From contig JARKPO010000067.1 of NCBI GenBank assembly GCA_029975215.1, forward strand, positions 1 through 64,000: DNA of 64,000 nucleotides, read 5' to 3'. The notes under the pieces were generated by a model, which was given only the letters and a program-made list of their open reading frames with translations, did no database searches and was not told the origin of the DNA. The first letter of the stretch is position 1. Every line of letters begins with the position of its first letter. Origin of the DNA: Levilinea sp. GTDB taxonomy: Bacteria > Chloroflexota > Anaerolineae > Anaerolineales > Anaerolineaceae. The position numbers were made by a program, and so were the translations under genes. Below are positions 57,621 to 64,000 of this stretch, one piece after another.

Positions 57621-58835
57621 TTAAGGCATCATCAAAACGGGGCGAATCTGGTCCAAAGCCCAGTCGATGGTTTCCTTGTCAATGATCAGCGGAGGCGCGA
57701 AACGGATTACATGGTCGTGGGTTTCTTTGGCCAATATTCCTTTAGATTTCAGCGCTTCGCAGAAACGGCGGGCACCCTGCGCTTCATGTTTCAGTTCAAC
57801 GCCGATGAGCAGACCGCGGCCGCGGACTTCTTTGATGTGCGGGCTGGGGATCTCGGCTAACTGGTCGATGAAGTATTCACCCAGAGCAGCGGAATTTTCG
57901 ATCAGTTTTTCTTCGACAATGACCTGCAAGGCGGCACGGGCCACGGCGGCGGCCAGGGGGTTGCCGCCAAAGGTAGAGCCGTGTTCGCCGGGACGGATAA
58001 GGCCCAGGACATCGCGATCCGCCAACACAGCCGAGACCGGATAGAAACCACCGGAGAGGGCTTTTCCGATGATGACCATATCGGGGCGAACGTTCTCGTG
58101 GTGTGTGGCGAAGAGTTTGCCGGTACGGCCCAAGCCGGTTTGAATCTCATCCGCGATGAAGAGGACTTGGTTGTTCCGGCAAATTTCCGCTACACTTTTC
58201 AGATAACCTGCTGGGGGGATAATGACACCGCCTTCCCCCTGGATGGGTTCTAGGAGGACGGCGGCGGTGTTGGGCGTGATGGCGCTTTGGATAGCGGCAG
58301 CGTCACCATAGGGCACGGTGACAAACCCGGGCGTGAAAGGGCCAAAGTCATCTCGGTAGGACGGTTCAGTGGAAAAGGAGATGATGGACACCGTACGACC
58401 GTGGAAATTCCCAGCCGCTACGATGATCTCTGCTTGATGGCGGGGAACTTTTTTGGTCTGGTATGCCCATTTCCGGGCCACTTTGATGGCGGTCTCCACG
58501 GCCTCGGCGCCGCTGTTCATTGGCAGCGACATCTCGTATCCGCTCAGCTCGGACAGTTCTTTGTACAGCAGGGGGAGCTGATCGTTGCGAAAGGCGCGTG
58601 AAGTGAGGGTGACCTTGCTGGCCTGCTCTACCAGGGCTTTGAGGATTTTTGGATGGACATGGCCCTGGTTCAGCGCAGAATATGCGCTTAAGCAATCCAG
58701 GTAGCGGTTGCCTTCCACGTCTTCTACCCAAACGCCCTGCCCTTTGGATATGACAACATCCAAAGGGTGGTAATTGTGAGCGCCAAATTGTTCTTCGAGT
58801 TGAATGAAGTCTTGTACTTTCAACCTTTCTCTCAT
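57621..58835 (-). CDS. rocD: Ornithine aminotransferase
   Basis: PLP-dependent class III aminotransferase of 404 residues. It starts [20 protein letters not shown], has [16 protein letters not shown] and the PLP lysine in [16 protein letters not shown], and the [12 protein letters not shown] loop, all in the pattern of ornithine delta-aminotransferases. Converts ornithine and 2-oxoglutarate to glutamate semialdehyde and glutamate. Overlaps argF by 4 bases, so both act on ornithine. RBS before the ATG is weak, consistent with coupling. Confidence 0.93.
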   Translation of the reverse strand: MRERLKVQDFIQLEEQFGAHNYHPLDVVISKGQGVWVEDVEGNRYLDCLSAYSALNQGHVHPKILKALVEQASKVTLTSRAFRNDQLPLLYKELSELSGYEMSLPMNSGAEAVETAIKVARKWAYQTKKVPRHQAEIIVAAGNFHGRTVSIISFSTEPSYRDDFGPFTPGFVTVPYGDAAAIQSAITPNTAAVLLEPIQGEGGVIIPPAGYLKSVAEICRNNQVLFIADEIQTGLGRTGKLFATHHENVRPDMVIIGKALSGGFYPVSAVLADRDVLGLIRPGEHGSTFGGNPLAAAVARAALQVIVEEKLIENSAALGEYFIDQLAEIPSPHIKEVRGRGLLIGVELKHEAQGARRFCEALKSKGILAKETHDHVIRFAPPLIIDKETIDWALDQIRPVLMMP

Positions 58836-59761
58836 TTTCCGACGCCGAAGATATAGGCCAGAATGCCTTTCTGGGCGTGCATACGGTTATGCGCTTGCGG
58901 GAACAAGCGTGAGTGGGGGCCGTCGGCCACCTCATCGGTGATTTCTTGCCCACGATGAGCGGGTAAGCAGTGCATCACGATAGCGTCTTTGTCAGCTTCA
59001 CTCACCAGCTTTTCATTGACCTGGAAGGGCGGGAAGACGGCTTCGCGTTTCTTGGCTTCTGCTTCTTGACCCATGCTGGTCCAGGTGTCGGTGTAGATCA
59101 CATGCGCATGTTTGACCGCTTCGTGCGGGTCGCGCAGATAGCGGAATTTGCTGCCGGAGGTTTCGGCGATCTTGTCTGCTATGGCGATCGCTTTTTCCGA
59201 CAGATCGTAGCCTTCGGGGCTGGCCAGGGTGAAATGACCACCGAGTTTGGCCACAATATGCATCAAGGAAACGGCCACGTTGTTGCCGTCACCAATAAAG
59301 GTCACATTAATGTCTTTGAGGGTGCCAAATTCTTCCAAAATGGTAAGGGCATCGGCCATGGCCTGGCAGGGGTGATTGTAATCACTGAGACCGTTGATGA
59401 CCGGCACGCTGGCCCACTGCGCCAGTTGGAGGATGTGGTCGTGAGAGAAGACGCGGGCCATGATCACATCTACATACCCAGAGAGGACGCGGGCAACATC
59501 CGCGATGGATTCGCGCTGGCCCAGGCCAATTTCGTTTGGGGAAAGGTAGAGCGCGTCGCCGCCTAACTGTCGCATGGCCATGTCAAAGCTCACACGTGTG
59601 CGCAGGCTGGGCTTTTGGAAAATCATCCCCATCACTTTGTTTTTGAGGATCGGCGCATTTCCACCTGCCTTTAATTCCTTCTTCAATTTTACCGAGAGGT
59701 CCAGCATTTCTTGGATTTGTGCTGGGGAAAAGTCGGATACGGCAATATAATCCTGTTTCAT
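58832..59761 (-). CDS. argF: Ornithine carbamoyltransferase
   Basis: Catalyses citrulline formation from ornithine and carbamoyl phosphate, or the reverse catabolic reaction. The 309-residue protein has the carbamoyl-phosphate motif [15 protein letters not shown] (S-x-R-T-R), [10 protein letters not shown], and the ornithine loop [12 protein letters not shown]. Anabolic and catabolic forms cannot be told apart by sequence alone; the neighbour rocD suggests a degradative link. The ATG is preceded by GAGGAGCATCC. Confidence 0.95.
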   Translation of the reverse strand: MKQDYIAVSDFSPAQIQEMLDLSVKLKKELKAGGNAPILKNKVMGMIFQKPSLRTRVSFDMAMRQLGGDALYLSPNEIGLGQRESIADVARVLSGYVDVIMARVFSHDHILQLAQWASVPVINGLSDYNHPCQAMADALTILEEFGTLKDINVTFIGDGNNVAVSLMHIVAKLGGHFTLASPEGYDLSEKAIAIADKIAETSGSKFRYLRDPHEAVKHAHVIYTDTWTSMGQEAEAKKREAVFPPFQVNEKLVSEADKDAIVMHCLPAHRGQEITDEVADGPHSRLFPQAHNRMHAQKGILAYIFGVGK

Positions 59762-59803
59762 GGATGCTCCTCATTTGTTTTGGGGTGAATTCATTCATTT
59801 GGA

Positions 59804-59809
59804 AGTATA
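59804..59809 (-). promoter_or_regulatory. Extended -10 element of argF
   Basis: TATACT on the minus strand is preceded by TGT, forming an extended -10 (TGTTATACT). No -35 match is needed in such promoters, and none is obvious. It is about 40 bases upstream of the argF ATG. Confidence 0.55.
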
Positions 59810-59914
59810 ACATATCCGAAAGTAGGGACACTACGACTTTTGGATGAAGATTGCTTGAGGAATGTCACCCAGAGCCCGACGGTGTGTATGCATGGGGTTT
59901 CGTTGTGGCAGTGA

Positions 59915-59943
59915 TGGACAAACTTGCAAGCGATCAGTAGAAT
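59915..59943 (+). promoter_or_regulatory. Promoter of ctaA
   Basis: TGGACA (59915-59920) and TAGAAT (59938-59943) with a 17-base spacer, immediately before the ribosome binding site AGGAGG (59951-59956). The predicted leader is very short. Confidence 0.55.
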
Positions 59944-59961
59944 AGAATTCAGGAGGTGCAC

Positions 59962-60909
59962 ATGAACACTGGCAAGCCGATATTTCCCTGGGTGGTGTTT
60001 GGATACAATATTTTGGTGATCCTATGGGGGGCGTTCGTGCGTGCCACAGGGTCTGGGGCGGGCTGTGGGGCGCATTGGCCCACCTGCAACGGTGAGATCA
60101 TCCCACGGCCCGAAGTGTTGGAAACGGTGATTGAATTTGCACACCGCTTCACCAGTGGGGCTGCTCTGATTCTCGTGGCGGCTTTGGTGATTTGGACGCG
60201 GCGCCGCTACGCACGGGGGAGCTGGATCCGCTGGGGGGCGGGACTGAGTCTGTTTTTCACGGTGACAGAGGCGCTGCTGGGGGCAGGGTTGGTGCTGTTT
60301 GGCCTGGTGGCGGATAATGATTCGGCAGCTCGGGCTGCGGTGATGGCGGGTCACCTGGTAAACACCTTCATGCTACTGGCATTCCTGGGGCTTACCAGTT
60401 GGTGGGTAATGTTTGGTGAACCTCGCCGCCTGCGGTGGAACGGATGGCGCAGCCTGAGCGTTTTGTTGGGGGCGTTTGGAATGGTACTGCTAGGGGCCAG
60501 CGGGGCGATCACTGCGCTGGGCGACACGTTGTTTCCGTCTTCATCCCTTGTGGAAGGATTTCAGGCAGACCTTTCGGAGACAGCACATTTCTTGATTCGC
60601 CTGCGGGTGATTCACCCTGTTTTAGCGGTGGTGGTGAGCGGATTTATCCTCCTGGCGGCTTTAACCCGTTTCCGCAGCGAACGGCGCAGCCCTACGGGCA
60701 GACTGGTGCTGGCGGTAAAGGTTCTGGTGATTACCCAGCTATTTCTGGGCGGATTCAATGTTATCCTGCTGGCTCCGGTGTGGATGCAATTAGTACACCT
60801 GCTGGTGGCGGACCTGATCTGGGTGGGCGTCGTGATCCTATTTGGGATCACTTTGGGGGAGGCTGCGGAGAGCACGGGCGATAATGCTGTCCATGATCCA
60901 GTTAAATAG
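59962..60909 (+). CDS. CtaA/COX15-like heme A synthase
   Basis: Integral membrane protein of 315 residues with eight helices and four histidines in EFAHRFTSGA, AGHLVNTF, RVIHPVLAV and LVHLLVADLI, typical of the CtaA pattern of heme-ligand pairs. CtaA oxidises heme O to heme A for aa3-type oxidases. The segment CGAHWPTCNGEIIPRP carries the extracytoplasmic cysteine pair. The ATG at 59962 lies 5 bases after AGGAGG; an upstream GTG is less likely. Its last 72 bases overlap the convergent SDR gene. No oxidase genes are in the window. Confidence 0.88.
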   Translation: MNTGKPIFPWVVFGYNILVILWGAFVRATGSGAGCGAHWPTCNGEIIPRPEVLETVIEFAHRFTSGAALILVAALVIWTRRRYARGSWIRWGAGLSLFFTVTEALLGAGLVLFGLVADNDSAARAAVMAGHLVNTFMLLAFLGLTSWWVMFGEPRRLRWNGWRSLSVLLGAFGMVLLGASGAITALGDTLFPSSSLVEGFQADLSETAHFLIRLRVIHPVLAVVVSGFILLAALTRFRSERRSPTGRLVLAVKVLVITQLFLGGFNVILLAPVWMQLVHLLVADLIWVGVVILFGITLGEAAESTGDNAVHDPVK

Positions 60910-61677
60910 ACCCGGGGCGACGGCGTGCAGTCGGTCGAAAAGTTGGCTCTCAAATCCGAGGATGATGGTGGCTTTGCCTTTGTTGACCCCGGCGATGATT
61001 TGACGGGCGGCAACCTGGGGGGACATGACGTTGGCCGTGCCTGCCAACACTTTGGTGACGTGTGGTTTGTAGCGGCTTTCATAGGCCAACTGGGGGGTGT
61101 CTGTGTCGGCAGGATACACGTTAGAAACCTGGATCCCCAGGGGTTTTAGCTCGGAGCGGAGAGCCTCGCCAAAACCGCGCAAGGCAAATTTGGACGCACC
61201 GTAACCTGTGTAGCCATAAATGGCGACACGCCCGGCCATTGACGAGATATTCACGATGCAGCCTGAACCTCGGGCGATCATGGCTGGCAAGAATACTTTG
61301 GTGACATACACAGCGCCCAGATAATTGGATTGGATCATGGCTTCGTAGTCGTCCAATTGGGCGTTGACGGCCTCGGCGGGCTGGACATTTCCAGCGTTGT
61401 TGATGAGAATATCCGGCGTTCCCACTGACGATTGAAAAGCGGTAAGCTTTTCAATCACGCCTGCGCGTTTCGAAATATCCAAAGAGAGGCTGTGTACTTT
61501 TTGATCGGGGGTCAGACAGAGAGATTGCACTTCCTGGACGGCCTGGGCCAGCACATTTGGACGGCGAGCCACCAGACAGAGGCTGGCCCCGGTGCGGGCG
61601 TATTGCCGGGCGAGCTCCAGGCCGATACCTGAAGAGCCGCCGGTGATGAAGACCAAAGGAGCCGCAGTTAGGGGCAT
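60838..61677 (-). CDS. Short-chain dehydrogenase, 3-ketodihydrosphingosine reductase-like
   Basis: NADPH-dependent SDR of 279 residues with TGGSSGIG, NNAG and the catalytic Y-x3-K pair (YGASKFAL). The segment SNVYPADTDTPQLAYESRYKP closely resembles KDSR (3-ketodihydrosphingosine reductase). If correct, sphingolipid-like synthesis or another long-chain reduction would be possible, but no serine palmitoyltransferase gene is seen here. The ATG at 61677 has GGGGGA 8 bases upstream. C-terminal end overlaps ctaA. Confidence 0.85.
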   Translation of the reverse strand: MPLTAAPLVFITGGSSGIGLELARQYARTGASLCLVARRPNVLAQAVQEVQSLCLTPDQKVHSLSLDISKRAGVIEKLTAFQSSVGTPDILINNAGNVQPAEAVNAQLDDYEAMIQSNYLGAVYVTKVFLPAMIARGSGCIVNISSMAGRVAIYGYTGYGASKFALRGFGEALRSELKPLGIQVSNVYPADTDTPQLAYESRYKPHVTKVLAGTANVMSPQVAARQIIAGVNKGKATIILGFESQLFDRLHAVAPGLFNWIMDSIIARALRSLPQSDPK

Positions 61678-61679
61678 GC

Positions 61680-61910
61680 TTAATGTCCCCCGCAGCCAGC
61701 GCACGAACCGCCGCTGCAGCCGCTGCAGCCGCCGCTGGAGCCGCCCGACACCGCACGACCATCCACTGAAGCGTAGACTCTTGAAAGCAGGCGGCGTGTG
61801 TGAACGCCGCGGCAGGTTTTGCAGGGGATGGGGTCATCGGCTTCTTTGAAGGAGCGGAATGTATCAAAAATAGCTCCGCAGTCAGCGCATTTGTATTCGT
61901 ACAAGGGCAT
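61680..61910 (-). CDS. FmdB family zinc ribbon protein
   Basis: A 76-residue protein. The N-terminal zinc ribbon has MPLYEYKCADCGAIFD and CKTCRG, then a Ser/Gly/Cys-rich tail (GGCSGCSGGSCAGCGGH) typical of this family. A regulator or metal-binding role is proposed for relatives, not proven. The ATG at 61910 has GGAGG 5 bases upstream. Two bases from the SDR gene, which follows it. Confidence 0.9.
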   Translation of the reverse strand: MPLYEYKCADCGAIFDTFRSFKEADDPIPCKTCRGVHTRRLLSRVYASVDGRAVSGGSSGGCSGCSGGSCAGCGGH

Positions 61911-61943
61911 ATGAACCTCCAAAATCAGGTGAGGATAAATCAA

Positions 61944-61981
61944 CAGCACAGACCCGCATTTTCGCCGCGGTGCCTGTGCTG
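61944..61981 (-). terminator. Possible terminator-like hairpin after ndk
   Basis: CAGCACAG (61944-61951) pairs with CTGTGCTG (61974-61981). The minus strand continues TTGATTTATCC, so a T-run is weak. It separates ndk from the FmdB gene. Confidence 0.4.
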
Positions 61982-62001
61982 TGGGTTTTCAGTCCGTTAA
62001 G

Positions 62002-62457
62002 TTAATTGGGGCCCGTAAACCAGTTTTCGTGGGGGCGTTCCCAGCTTACCAGTTCATCTGGGCTGAACCACAGGTTAATCTCCTGTTCTGCAGTTTCCAG
62101 CGCATCGGAGGCGTGGGTCAAATTTCGGCTCATTTCCACGGCAAAGTCGTGGCGAATGCTGCCAGGGGCCGCTTCCCAGGGACGGGTGGCGCCCATGGTT
62201 TGGCGAACGAGGTCGACAGCGCGCGGACCTTCCCAGACCATGGCCAAGACCGGCCCGGAGGTGATGTAGCGGATCAATCCGGGATAAAAGGGTTTGCCCA
62301 GGTGGACGGCGTAGTGGCGCTCGGCTAAGGACTGCGAAGGGAGAAGGAATTTAGCAGCTACCAGCTTCAATCCGCGGCGTTCCAGGCGCTGGACGATTTC
62401 ACCCATCAAGCCCCGTTGAACACCGTCTGGTTTGACCAGCACGAAAGTACGTTCCAA
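62002..62457 (-). CDS. ndk: Nucleoside-diphosphate kinase
   Basis: Balances (d)NTP pools by phosphate transfer through a phosphohistidine. The 151-residue product has the conserved start ERTFVLVKPDGVQRGL, GPVLAMVWEG, and the active histidine in SIRHDFAVEMSRNLTHASD. Normal length. The ATG has AGAGGAGGTC upstream, 18 bases after the upstream gene. Confidence 0.97.
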   Translation of the reverse strand: MERTFVLVKPDGVQRGLMGEIVQRLERRGLKLVAAKFLLPSQSLAERHYAVHLGKPFYPGLIRYITSGPVLAMVWEGPRAVDLVRQTMGATRPWEAAPGSIRHDFAVEMSRNLTHASDALETAEQEINLWFSPDELVSWERPHENWFTGPN

Positions 62458-62475
62458 AATGACCTCCTCTAAGAG

Positions 62476-64000
62476 TTACCGCAGCAGTTCCTCTGCTTTG
62501 GTGAAGGTATCTAAGGCTTCTTGAAGCCTGTCAGTCTTTAAGTAGGCATCGCCCAAGGCCTGGTACAGTTCGATCTGCATGGGGTAGCGGAAGAGGGCGG
62601 TTTTGAGATCCTGAGTGACCTCATCCAAGTTGGCTCCGGATTGGATCAACTGCGTGTAGGTTTCAACGGCTGCCTCGACTTGATTGTCATCCAGGGCACT
62701 GCGGGCCTGGGCAAGCAGCTGGTGGGCTTTATCAGGGTCCAGCGTGCTTTGTACCTGTACGGCGGCTGTGCGAGGCGCAGCGGGGATCGATTCCACCGGC
62801 GCTTCTAATCCGGGAGCTTCTGTAGACGGGATCTCCTGAGCCGGTAGTTCTGTAGAAGAGGTTTCGGTGAGGGGTGTTTCACCTTCAACTTCAGCAGTGG
62901 ACGCGGTGATCTCTTCTATTTCGGCGAATGGCGCCTGCACCGGAGCGGCTGGAGCCTCTACGAATGCAGTTTCAAGCGGAGGTGCAGCTTGGAGTGCGCT
63001 GTCGGTTTCTTCTTCAATGCCCTTGAGCCAGTCGGGGAGAGGGGGCAATTCCTCTTCGGTTGGGGTCAATTCGGCGGGGGATCCAACCGCTATAGCCGCT
63101 TCGACTTCCAAGGGGGCTTCTGGGGGAATTTCTTCTTTAAAAGGTTCAGCCAACGCATTGGAGATTTCATCAACAACGGCAGGTTCTTCAACTGCGGCGA
63201 AAGGCTGTGGGCTTACCCGGACTGGAGCGGTATCTTCCAGCGTGGGAGCTGGGGTTTCTTCCGGCGGCTGCTCAGCGGAGGCTTCTTCAACCCAGGTGGG
63301 CGGTGTTTCCAGACGATTTTCGGGTTGGAGGAGCAGACCTTCCTGTGCGCCCTGACGTTCGGCCAGATTTTCTAACCAGGCAAAGGCCGAGTCGAGGTCT
63401 TCGGGTACGCCCACGCTATCGTTGGGTGTCAATAAAGGAGAAACGGGCGACCCCGCTTCTTCGGAAGGTTCTTCTGTGTGGGTCTCAGAGACTGGTGTAA
63501 CTTCGATAAAAGGCGAGGGAGCCGCTTCGATGGGTTCAGCCTCAGCAGAAATTGCAGTGCTTTCGGCCTGCTCTCCCTGTGGGATGACCGCTTCATCCAT
63601 GGCAGAGGATTCCGCCTCGCCCTGGAGCCATTCTGGCATGTTCACAGGCTGATCCTGCGGGTTTGTCTGGAGCCCCTCTTCAGCCCCCTGGCGGGCGGCC
63701 AGGGATTCTAGCCAGGCAAAGGCTGAATCCATTTCATCGGCTGAGGCCGGCACAGTGGTTTCAGCTGCGGGAACCGTAGGTTCCGCCGTGGCCGTGGGTG
63801 GGGTTGGCATTTCTTCTTCTACGGACTCAACCGGGCTTTCCAATGAGGCCGGAAGGCCTTGAGACAGATCCAGACTCTCCTCGCTGATTGAGACAGTTTC
63901 GGCGGCGGGCGGCAGCTCGGATTCAGCAGCTTGGAGCCATTCCGGTGTTTCACTGTGGCGATCTTCGGGGTTAAGGAGCAGCCCTTCCTCCGCACCTTGA
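62476..64000 (-). CDS. Acidic repeat/TPR protein, 5' part outside the window
   Basis: The frame is open to the right edge (508 codons visible) without a clear start; a TTG at 63843 is internal. The product is very rich in Glu, Pro, Ala and Thr. It has at least three copies of a motif of the form DSAFAWLExLAxRQGAEEGL...PEWL at 63931-63999 (partial), 63622-63732 and 63286-63396, plus LPDWLKGIEEE. The last 110 residues form a TPR-like domain (DPDKAHQLLAQARSALDD...LGDAYLKTDRLQEAL). I see no signal peptide in the visible part. Possibly a scaffold protein; function unknown. Confidence 0.85.
   Translation of the reverse strand, partial: QGAEEGLLLNPEDRHSETPEWLQAAESELPPAAETVSISEESLDLSQGLPASLESPVESVEEEMPTPPTATAEPTVPAAETTVPASADEMDSAFAWLESLAARQGAEEGLQTNPQDQPVNMPEWLQGEAESSAMDEAVIPQGEQAESTAISAEAEPIEAAPSPFIEVTPVSETHTEEPSEEAGSPVSPLLTPNDSVGVPEDLDSAFAWLENLAERQGAQEGLLLQPENRLETPPTWVEEASAEQPPEETPAPTLEDTAPVRVSPQPFAAVEEPAVVDEISNALAEPFKEEIPPEAPLEVEAAIAVGSPAELTPTEEELPPLPDWLKGIEEETDSALQAAPPLETAFVEAPAAPVQAPFAEIEEITASTAEVEGETPLTETSSTELPAQEIPSTEAPGLEAPVESIPAAPRTAAVQVQSTLDPDKAHQLLAQARSALDDNQVEAAVETYTQLIQSGANLDEVTQDLKTALFRYPMQIELYQALGDAYLKTDRLQEALDTFTKAEELLR
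63286..63999. repeat. Coding repeats in the acidic protein
   Basis: Three copies (one cut by the edge) of an approximately 37-codon unit at 63286-63396, 63622-63732 and 63931-63999, separated by variable acidic linkers. The nucleotide sequences are clearly related, for example CCAGGCAAAGGC at both complete copies. Confidence 0.8.

Noticed and set aside
61680..61800. Dense GC-rich triplet-like repeats resembling a minisatellite
   Set aside because: They encode the Gly/Ser/Cys tail of the FmdB protein, which is typical of that family.

Overview
The window is a gene-dense chromosomal segment of moderately high G+C with short intergenic gaps, ATGA/TAATG stop-start overlaps and ordinary AGGAGG-type ribosome binding sites. 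There is no rRNA, tRNA, phage, IS element or CRISPR array. The gene content suggests an anaerobic or facultative, amino-acid-using, menaquinone-containing bacterium: two tungsten/molybdenum aldehyde:ferredoxin oxidoreductase (AOR) family enzymes, a 2-oxoacid:ferredoxin oxidoreductase, a two-subunit glycine decarboxylase, a fused NuoCD, MenA and MenG, and RicT. Protein resemblance points to Chloroflexota, class Anaerolineae, but this is inference because no phylogenetic marker RNA is present.

Layout. 1-3.0 kb: alaS with its own promoter and terminator. 3.1-10.9 kb (minus): saccharopine dehydrogenase-like, class III aminotransferase, AOR and MoaD-like genes, then DJ-1, a membrane-anchored phosphoesterase and leucyl aminopeptidase; the first four look like an amino-acid oxidation module. 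11.1-14.9 kb (minus): an orphan Flp pilin and a gcvH-gcvPA-gcvPB operon under a tandem glycine riboswitch; gcvT is not in the window. 15.0-15.5 kb (minus): an exported rhodanese whose reading frame is interrupted by one TGA in a YC-T-[TGA]-PNE context, followed by a SECIS-like hairpin and 40 more conserved codons, so a strong selenoprotein candidate. 15.6-16.9 kb: an MFS transporter.

16.9-26.7 kb (minus): a compact eight-gene run with a Ycf46-type AAA+ ATPase, two HEAT/WD40 proteins sharing a C-terminal tail, a GrpE-like protein, a divergent short Hsp70, a Ycf35/DUF1257 protein, a DUF2997 protein and an NrdG-like radical SAM protein. It looks like a dedicated, uncharacterised chaperone/remodelling system and is the most interesting multi-gene locus here. 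A second AOR-family gene is transcribed divergently from it.

29.1-38.9 kb: a small unknown protein, glmS behind a glmS ribozyme with an unusual insertion, a drug/metabolite-type transporter, an NMT1/TauT-like ABC importer followed by menG, and a minus-strand operon of a SufR/ArsR-like regulator, an ATP-cone/uridine-kinase fusion and menA. 39.0-47.3 kb (plus): nuoB-nuoCD-nuoI without the membrane arm, a small four-cysteine protein, an Mrp ATPase, ricT, a LmbE deacetylase, an M20 amidohydrolase and a signal-less BtuF-like protein. 47.4-51.1 kb: a GntR regulator and a two-gene 2-oxoacid:ferredoxin oxidoreductase.

51.2-64 kb: a sulfurtransferase, a GPH-family symporter, a GNAT-like protein, pyruvate kinase, a CoA transferase, ornithine aminotransferase and argF (all minus), then a CtaA-like heme A synthase (plus), a KDSR-like reductase, an FmdB zinc ribbon protein, ndk, and the 3' part of a large acidic repeat/TPR protein that runs off the right edge.
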